In this document: in pieces, positions 56,383 to 64,000 of the stretch | Numbering within the stretch: position 1 is the first letter of the stretch | Layout of the letters: each line of letters opens with the position of its first letter | Assembly (NCBI RefSeq): GCF_041146395.1 | Contig: NC_090986.1 | Location: 40,274,001-40,338,000, forward strand | DNA from: Eulemur rufifrons | Lineage: Eukaryota; Chordata; Mammalia; Primates; Lemuridae | DNA length: 64,000 nt | Reading direction: 5' to 3' | Program-made: the position numbers and the translations under genes | Notes under the pieces: model-generated | Databases searched by the model: none | Told to the model about the DNA's origin: nothing | What the model saw: the letters and a program-made list of their open reading frames with translations, nothing else

Positions 56383-56540
56383 GAGCAGGATGTGGTAGTG
56401 TGTGCATCTGTAGTCCCTGGTACCCAGGAGGCTGAGGGGGAGAGGATTGCTTCAGCCCTGGAGTTTGAGGCCAGCTTGGACAAGCTTGAGTGATCCTCAA
56501 GAGGATTGCTTGAGACTCCATCTCTAAAAAATATTTAAAA
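56383..56540 (+). repeat. Alu monomer (FLAM-like) in Tigger1
   Basis: Phrases gtgtgtgcatctgtagtccc, tacccaggaggctgaggggg, gattgcttcagccctggagt and gagactccatctct match a 7SL monomer. Flanks 'atgtaca' and 'gtgtaca' look like a short target duplication. Confidence 0.75.
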
Positions 56541-57207
56541 AGTGTACATGCCTTAATTAAAAAATACTTTATTGCAGAAAATGCTAACAATCATCTGAGC
56601 CTTCAGCTAGTTCTAAATTTTGCTGATGGGGAGTCTTGCCTGGATGTTGATGGCCACTGACTGGTCAGGGTGGTGGTTGCTGACGGGTGGGGTGGCTGTG
56701 GCAATTCCTTAAAATAAGGCAATTATGAAGTTTGCTGCATTGATTGACTCTTCCTTTCATGAAAGATTTCTCTGTAGCATGTGATGCTGTTTGATAGCAC
56801 TTTACTCACAGTACAGCTTTTTTCAAAAGTAGAGTCAATCCTCTCAAACCCCATCACTGCTTTATCAACTAAGTTAATGGACTATTCTAAATCTCTTGTC
56901 ATTTCAACAATGTTCACAGTACCTTCCCCAGGAGTAGATTCCATTTCCAGAAACCACTTTCTTTGATCATCCATAAGAAGCAACTGCTCATCTGTTGAAG
57001 TTTTATAATGAGACTGCAGCAATTCAGTCACATCTTTAGGATCCACTTCAAATTCCAGTTATCTTGCTTTTTCCACCACATCTGCAGTTACTTCTTCCAC
57101 TGAAGTCTTGATCCCCTCAAAGTATTCCCTGAGGGTTGAAATCTACTTCTTCTGAACTCATGTTCATGTTGGTATTTTGACCTCGTCCCCTAAATCATGA
57201 ATGTTCT

Positions 57208-58975
57208 TTTTAAAAAATTTTTTAATTGACAAATAATAATTGTACACATTTATGGGGTAAATAGTGATGTTTTGATACATATGATATATCATATATAATC
57301 AGATCAGGGGAATTAACATATCTATCATCTCAAACATTTATCACTTCTTTGTGTTGGGAACATTCAATATCCTCCTTCTAGCTATTTGAAACTATATATT
57401 ATTGTTATGTGTAGTCATCCTACAGTGGTATAGAACACTAGAACTTATTCCTTCTATTCCTCCTAGCTATAATTTTTTATCCTTTAACAAATTTCTCCCT
57501 GTCCTTCCCTTCCCTCTACCTTCCTAGCCTCTAGTATCCTATGTTCTACTTTTTACTTCCACATATGAGTGAGAACATGTGTTTATCTTTCTGTTCCTGA
57601 CTTATTTCACTTAACATAATGTCCTCCAGTTCCATCCACATTGCCGTGACTGACAGGATTTCATTCTTTTTTATGGTTGAATAGTATTCCATGGTTTACA
57701 TATAACACATTTTCCTTATCCATTCATCTGTTGTTAGATACCAAGGTTGATTTAATATCTTGGCTATTGTGAATAGTGCTGCGATAAACATAGGGTGCAG
57801 ATGTCTCTTGGATATAATGATTTCCTTTCCTTTGGATAAATTCCCAGCAACAGGATTCCTGGATCATATGATAGTTCTATTTGTAGTTTTTTGAGAACCT
57901 CCATGCTGTTCTTCACAGTGACTGTACTAGTTTACATTCTCACCAACAGCATGTAAGACTTTCCTTTTTTCCACATCCTTGCCAGCATTTATTATTTTTT
58001 GTCTTTTTGCAATAGACATTCTAACTGGGGTGAGGTGATATCTTGTTGCGGTTTTGATTTACATTTCCCTGATGATTACTGATGTTAAGTATTTTTTCAT
58101 GTATTTATTGTCCATTTGTATTTCTTCTTTTGAGAAATGTCAGTTAAGATCATTTACCCACTTTTAAATCGGATTTTTTTTTTGCTGTTGAGATGTTTGA
58201 GTTCCTTGTATATTGTAGATATTAATCCCCAAGTAGATGAGTAGTTTGCAAATATCTTCTCCTATTCTGTAGGTTGTCTTTTCACTTTGTTGATTGTTTT
58301 CTTTGCTGTGCAGAGGTTTTTTTAGTTTGATATGATTCCATTTGTTTATTTTTGGTTTTGTTGCCTGTGCTTTTGAGGAATTATTCATAAAATTTTTTTT
58401 CCAGGTCAATGTCCTGAAGCATTCCTTCTATGTTTTCTTCTAGTAGTTTTATAATTTAATGTATTACATGTGGGTATTTGATGCATTTTGAGTTGATTTT
58501 TATATCAGGTGAGAAGTGGTAGTCTAGTTTGATTCTTCTGTATGGGGATATCCAGTTTTCCTAGCACCATTTATTAAAGAGATTATCCTTTCCCCAATGA
58601 GTGTTCGTGGTACCTTTGTCAAAAATAGGCTGGCTGTAGATATGTGGATTAATTTATGAGTTCTCTATTCTGTTCCATTGGTATATGTATCTGTTTTTAT
58701 GCCAGTACCATGCTGTTTTGATTATTATAGCTTTGTAGTATGTTTTGAGGTCTGGTAGTATTATATCTTCATCTTTATTTTTTTGCTCAGAATTGCTTTG
58801 GCTATTTGGGCTCTTTTGTGTTTCCTTACAAATTTTAGGATTGTTTTTTCTATTTCTGTTAAGAAAGTCACTGGTATTTTGATAAGGATTGCATTGAAAA
58901 TGTAGATTGCTTTGGGTAGTATTATTATTTTATGAATTTTCTTAATGGCATCTAGAATGGAGAAACCTTTCCAGA
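57208..58975 (-). mobile_element. L1 3' segment inserted in Tigger1
   Basis: A minus-orientation L1 (ORF2 end and 3' UTR): acatatgagtgagaacatgt, gtcctccagttccatccaca, ggttgaatagtattccatgg, ctatttgtagttttttgaga, accatgctgttttgattatt. It splits the Tigger1 sequence, which resumes at about 58976. Confidence 0.9.
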
Positions 58976-60065
58976 AGGTGTTCAATTTACTTTGCCCAGA
59001 TCCATCAGCTATAGCCTTACAAAAGATATTTCTTATATAGTAAGACTTGAAAGTCAAAATGACTTCTTGATCCATGGGTTACAGAATGGATGTTGTGTTA
59101 GCAGGCATGAAAACAACATTAGTCTCCTTGTATATCTCCATTGAAGCTATTGGGTGACCAGGTGCATTATCAATGAGCAGTAATACTTTGAAATAAATCC
59201 TTTTGTCTGAGAAGTAGGTCTCAACAGTGGGCTTAAAATATTCAGTAAACCATGCTATAAACAGATGTGCTGTCATCAGGTTTTGTTGTCCACTTGTATA
59301 GCACAGGCAGAGTCAATTTAGCACAATTTGTAAGGGCCCTAGGATTTTCAAAATGATCAATGAGCATTAGTTTAAACATAAAGTCATCAGCTGTATTAGC
59401 CCCTAACAAGAGTGTCAGCCTGTTCTTTGAAGCTTTGAAGCCAGGCATTGACTTCTCTTCAGCTTTGAAAGTCTTAGATGGCATCTTCTTCCAATAGAAG
59501 GCTGTTTCATCTAATTGAAAAATTCATGTAGCCACCGTCATCAGTTATCTTAGCTAGACCTTCTGGATAACTTGCTGCAGCTTCTACATCAATACTTGCT
59601 GCTTCATCTTGTACTTTAATGTGATGAAGATGGTTTGCTTTGTTCAACCTCATGAACCAAGCTTTGTTAGCTTTAAACTTTTCTTCCGCAGCTTCCTAAC
59701 CTCTCTCAGCCTTCATAGACTAGAAGAGAGTTAGGGCCTTGCTCTGGATTAGGTTTTGGCTTAAGAGAATGTTGTGACTGGTTTGGTCTTCTATCCAGAC
59801 CACTCAAACGTTCTCCATATCAGCAATAAGGCTGTTCAGTTTCTTATTATTTCTGTGTTCATTGAAGTAGCACATTTACTTTCTACAAAAACCGTTCCTT
59901 TGCATTTGCAACTTGGTTAATTATTTAACACCAGAGGCCTAGCTTTTGGCCTATCTCAGCTTTTGATATGTCTTCCTCACTGAGTTAATCATTTCTAGCT
60001 TTCGATTTAGAGTGAGAGGTGTTCAAGTTTTCCTTTCGCTTGAACACTTAGAGGCCATTGTAGAG
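58976..60065 (-). pseudogene. Tigger1 transposase remnant
   Basis: On the minus strand the DDE domain is visible: [11 protein letters not shown] (first Asp, near 59510-59480), [14 protein letters not shown] (59242-59484), and [11 protein letters not shown] (second Asp, 59079-59276). A frameshift near 59276 separates the last two. The remainder toward 60060 holds the DNA-binding part, also degraded. It cannot make a full protein. Confidence 0.85.
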
Positions 60066-60454
60066 TTATTAATTGGCCTAATTTCAACATTGTTGTGTCT
60101 CAGGGAATAGAGAGCTCTGAGGAGAGGGACAGGGAGAGAGACAGGGAATGGCCAGTTGGTGGAGCAGGCAGAACACACACATTTATCGATTAAGTCTGCT
60201 GTCTTATATGGGCACAGTTGGTGGCCGTTACAATAGTATTATAAATCAAAGATCACTGATCACAGATGGCCACAAAACAATAATGAATAAATTTGAAATA
60301 TTGCAAGAATTACCAACATGACACAGAGACATTAAGTAAACATATGCTGTTGGAAAAATGGCACTGATAGACTTGCTCGATGCAGGGTTGCCACAAACCT
60401 TCTATTTGTAAAAAAACACAATATCTGCAAGGTACAAAAAATGAAGTACGCCTG

Positions 60455-61065
60455 TAGTTGTCTTCAGTTACTTGAAGGATTGTTGTCTTCCCAGTGGGGT
60501 AGATGTAGGCTGGGTAGCTCTATAAGGTAGAATAAGGACCAATTAGTGAAGTTAAGGGAAGCAGGCTTTTAATTCAAGATTTAAGAGAAAAAAGAACATT
60601 CCAAAAGAGAAATGGGCAAAGAGTGAGTTACCCATCATTGGAAGTTTCTGAGCAGAAGTTGGGTTTCACGGACATTGTGTATGGTTTCTTGTGTTCATAA
60701 GGAAATTGTACTGGATGACTTTCAAAGTCTCTTCAACCCCAGGATTTTATAAGCACATGAAATATTCTCTGAAACAACAAAAACAGACTTTTCTTACTTC
60801 TGAGAAAAACAAACTTTTTCTCAAAATTGTTACTCAGTGGGCCAAAGGTCTGACTAATTAGTATAACAAAAGATGCTCTGACCACATAGAAGGGTCCCAG
60901 TAGAGTGATTTTATTCAATAACTATTTCTTGTGTGCCCATTATAAATGATATATTATGTTAGGTAAAGAAAACACAAAGATTTTTTAGAAAAATGGTCTC
61001 TGCCTTTGCAGAAGTTGAAAACATTAAATGAGAGTGAGAAACCTATGATAATAATAAAAAAATCC
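60455..61065. other. Intergenic, nothing recognised
   Basis: No ORF, RNA gene or clear repeat assigned. Confidence 0.4.
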
Positions 61066-61069
61066 CTGA

Positions 61070-61290
61070 TATTTATTAAGAACATAGTATGTGGCAGGTA
61101 CTAGTGTAAATGCTTTTTATATTAATAATAATTCTATGAGATGGGTACCACCAGTATGCCCATTTTACAGTTGAGGAAACTGAGACATGGAGAGTAAAAA
61201 GATAATTTGCTTGACTTCACCCAATTAGTAAGTGCCAGACAGGCATGGAGGCAGTCTGATTTCAGAACCCGTGCCCTTAATCCCAGCCCC
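61070..61290 (-). repeat. MIR SINE
   Basis: Phrases catagtatgtggcaggtact, gcccattttacagttgagga, aactgagacatggagag and caggcatggaggcagtctga follow reverse-complement MIR. Confidence 0.85.
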
Positions 61291-61539
61291 ATCTGTCCCC
61301 TCTGCTGCAGCATCCTTCCTTTGTATCCCATCACACTGTGCTCCCGGTTCTCCTCCAGCCTCTCTAGCTGAGGTTCTTCGTGTCCTTCATGACTCCTCTT
61401 CCTCAGGCAGCCCATTTTACCTGGTGCTCTCAAGGCTCTCTTCCTGTGTTGAACCTTCTCCAGGGGTTCTTTCTGGATCTCATGGTCCCCCACTCTACCA
61501 GTCAGGGGCAGATGACTCCCAGATCTGCTCCTTGGCTCA

Positions 61540-62560
61540 TTCTGCAAACCCAACATTCAGGTTCAGACAGGTATCTATCTCTACCTGGATGTCTGTATGC
61601 ACCTAATGCTCTAATGAAAAAGACTGAATGCATCATCTTTCTTCCTAAACTGACTTCTCCTATGTGGTCCATATCTTGTGTGGGACCCCATCTGTTCTGG
61701 AAAACGAGGAATCATCTTTGGCTTTTATCCACCACAGCCAATCTAATCACCAAATTTGGGGATTGTGTTTTCCCTTGACTCTTCTTCTAGGTGGGGGCCC
61801 TCATCCGTTTTTACCTTGACCACTGAAAAGGCCTCCTGATTAGTCTCAGCCTCCAGTCTTGTCCTCGTAAATCCATCCGCTCCCACACCATGGGAGTATC
61901 CTCTCTAAAACACAAATCTTCATCTTATTTATTTGTATAAACCCCTCCAAGGCTTTCCATCATTTACAGCTGTCTCCCTTAAACATGTGATTCTTGGGCA
62001 AGATGTGTCAGAGCCACCTGACCATGTATAAAAGTTGAAGATTTCTTGCCCTTCCTCTAAATCAGAACCTCCTGGGGTGCAGCCTAGGGATGGGAGTTTT
62101 TATGACGCTCTCAGGGTGAGTCTTAATCTGCTGCCTGGGTAAAATCCAAGCACCCTAAAATACCGTGAGTGTTCTGGTCTCTGTTCCTCTCTCTAACCCT
62201 ATCTCTTGCCAGCCTTTCCAAGTTTCCCCAAATATCCTGCTGCTTAGTTTTTCCATCCCACCCTGTGCATGCATGACTCACCTATGGGCCTTTCCACGGT
62301 TGCCTCCGCCTTCTGCAGCCTTCTCGCTTTTGGCTGCTCCTTCTCTTACACACTTGGGCACCCTCTCCTCTAGTCACGCATCTCAGCCGACTCCCCTTCC
62401 CAGGCTCAGTAATTTGTGCCTCCCTGGAGCTCCTGCCACCCTCCCTGTTATCCCTCCTTGTCCGTCTGTATTGCACCATACTGTAATCACCTTCCTGTCC
62501 CCCCTTCTAGCTTGTAGGCCTCTTGATAGCAGATGCCAGGTGCCATTTCATCTATTTGTT
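61540..62560 (+). mobile_element. LINE-2 3' region
   Basis: The order of phrases is that of the L2 ORF2 end and 3' tail: gactgaatgcatcatctttc, cttcctaaactgacttctcc, atctttggcttttatccacc, then ccctccaaggctttccatca, aaatccaagcaccctaaaat, ctagcttgtaggcctcttga. The C-rich open frames over 62165-62632 are shadows of this repeat. Confidence 0.75.
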
Positions 62561-62569
62561 GAAATAAAT

Positions 62570-64000
62570 TTATTTGTTGAAATAGTAAATGAATATAAAC
62601 TGTTAGCGCAGCACAGCGGGGGAGTTGATTGAGTACTGACGAACCAGTGAAATAGAGATTACAGATTCTGCCTGGAAGATCCATGTAGGCTTCACAGGAG
62701 AGGTGACAGTTCGTTGAGACCGTAAGAGAAAAGGATCAGTAGGAATTTGCTAGGTACAGCACAGGGGAAAAGGGCGTTGGTGGAGGGAATTTTCAGGGAT
62801 GGGTGGGTAGTTTGTCATGGCTGGACACAGGGTGACCCGAGGCCGTGGCAGTGGGGGCTGGAGAGTAGCTTGCAGCAGGACTGGGGAGGTCTCTAGCACC
62901 TCCTTGAGGGGCCCTCTGTGGTCACCAGAGGGACCCAGGCTGAGGACCCAGGGAAGCAGTGCCACCTACTGTGCCAAGTTGGTTTTCCAGCCCCTTGAGT
63001 GGGGAGAAGTCAGTAAGTCACTTACTAACGTATCAACACACTGAAAGTTTTGAGTTAAAACCTCCCAGAGATATTAGAAAAATCCACGTGTGTGACATAT
63101 GGAAAACATACAACAAATGACACTGAGCATTTTTCTAACTTGTGACATGCTTTTGCCATCAAGCATTTTAAAAATGTCCTGTCCTTGATTATTTTATGAA
63201 ATGTGTCTTGCTTGCATGATTTTCCCTTTCTCCTTCCTGACATTTTCACTCCAAAGTTACATAAGCATCTGATGCTACTTTTAGTCACCCTTATTCACTG
63301 TTGAGATTTTTATTTCCGTATAATAGTGATGTACCCAGAATTACACCACAATTATTGGCAAAGTTAATGGGAATCCAGCTCCATTTCTTGTTTTATCAGT
63401 GAATTCTCACAGTGAGAACTGTTACAATCTGTATCATACCTGACACAGTTCTGAGCACTTAGTGGATGCTCCGTAAACCGTAGTGTGTAGAAAGCAAGCC
63501 TTGCTTTCAATTGATTTGATCTTGTGATTTATAAGCATTTGAAAGGTGCTATTTTTACTTAAGGCTACTTTTTACTTCAAACATTTTACAGTTAAGTCGT
63601 TAAGACTTTTCTAGGGGGAAGAACAGGCAATTGCTGTAGCCCAATTTTCTGTCCAAATCTTTCTGCAGAATTGAAAGTTCCCAAGGGCACGCCTTTTCTA
63701 CTTCTATCATTTGTTAAAAATGAATTTGGTGGTTACTATGTGCCAGGGGCATGTGCACCAGTAGGAACACCCAGGTTAAGGAGACCTGGGTTGAGCTCTA
63801 AGGATCTTGCAATTTAGTAGACAGAGAGAGCCATGCAAAAAACCACGTCGCCTTGAAGTCTACTGAGGCTATGGTGGAGATACAAATAAGAGAGTAATCA
63901 GCTCTTGGTGGGGTTTCAGGAATAACTTTACAGAGGAGGTAATGAGTTTGAATGGAGTCGTAAGTGGTTAAAAGAAGTTTTACAAGTGGAGGATGGTGGT
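62570..64000. other. Intergenic, right edge
   Basis: No gene was seen. The last 275 bases (ggttactatgtgccaggggc, aaggatcttgcaatttagta, ggagatacaaataagagagt) look like an old repeat that runs off the window. Confidence 0.4.

Larger units (their letters stand above)
55854..60454 (-). mobile_element. Tigger1 DNA transposon, both ends present, with nested insertions
   Basis: The element runs from CAAGCATACCTC at 55854 to the inverted end ...GAAGTACGCCTG at 60454, each flanked by TA, the TcMar/pogo target. Three insertions lie inside: Alu (55973-56315), an Alu monomer (about 56383-56540) and an L1 (about 57208-58975). Subtracting them leaves about 2.3 kb, close to the 2.4-kb full-length Tigger1. 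The transposase reads on the minus strand and is broken by frameshifts and stops. Confidence 0.92.

Noticed and set aside
62165..62632. 155-aa proline/serine-rich frame
   Set aside because: It overlaps the LINE-2 3' region and reads C-rich repeat sequence.

Overview
This window is nuclear DNA from a strepsirrhine primate (lemur or galago group). The genes have intron-exon structure and human-like sequence. The SINEs are 7SL-derived dimers of strepsirrhine Alu type, with the duplicated middle stretch 'aactaaaaat...tatagaaaaaattagcc' and the ending 'gctaggctgacgccacggcactctagcc'. A lineage-type L1 3' end lies at about 49.8-50.5 kb. The genus was not determined.

Two protein-coding genes are present, both on the minus strand and both apparently intact. 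CLN5 (four coding exons, 10577 down to 4063, 356 aa) encodes the lysosomal glycoprotein mutated in a neuronal ceroid lipofuscinosis. ACOD1/IRG1 (five coding exons, 35056 down to 27313, 473 aa) encodes the mitochondrial cis-aconitate decarboxylase that makes itaconate in activated macrophages. All splice sites used are GT-AG and every exon junction restores the frame. The order matches human 13q22.3 (ACOD1, CLN5, then FBXL3), seen here in reverse orientation. FBXL3 should lie just off the left edge on the plus strand, and its 3' UTR may occupy the first few hundred bases.

Layout: 1-4062, probable convergent 3' UTRs; 4063-10830, CLN5 and its CpG-island promoter; 10.8-27 kb, intergenic, with an old duplicated block (9.2-9.9 kb and 13.4-14.9 kb), an orphan CpG island at 15.7-16.0 kb, hAT and Alu elements and scrambled L1 pieces; 27.3-35.2 kb, ACOD1 with a TATA box and an IRF-type promoter element; 35.2-64 kb, gene-free DNA made mostly of transposon layers. 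The clearest of those layers are an MLT1 LTR split by a TTAA-flanked element (44.6-45.3 kb), a Tigger2 fragment cut by a young L1 (48.9-50.5 kb), and a full-span Tigger1 carrying three nested insertions (55.85-60.45 kb).

I found no CRISPR, operon, tRNA, rRNA or unknown multi-gene system. The two genes share no obvious regulatory unit; one acts in lysosomal lipid handling and the other in mitochondrial immunometabolism. The most useful leads are small: the reduced CLN5 start region, ACOD1 residue changes and a shorter C-terminus, the orphan CpG island, the TTAA element, and a U2 snRNA-like fragment.
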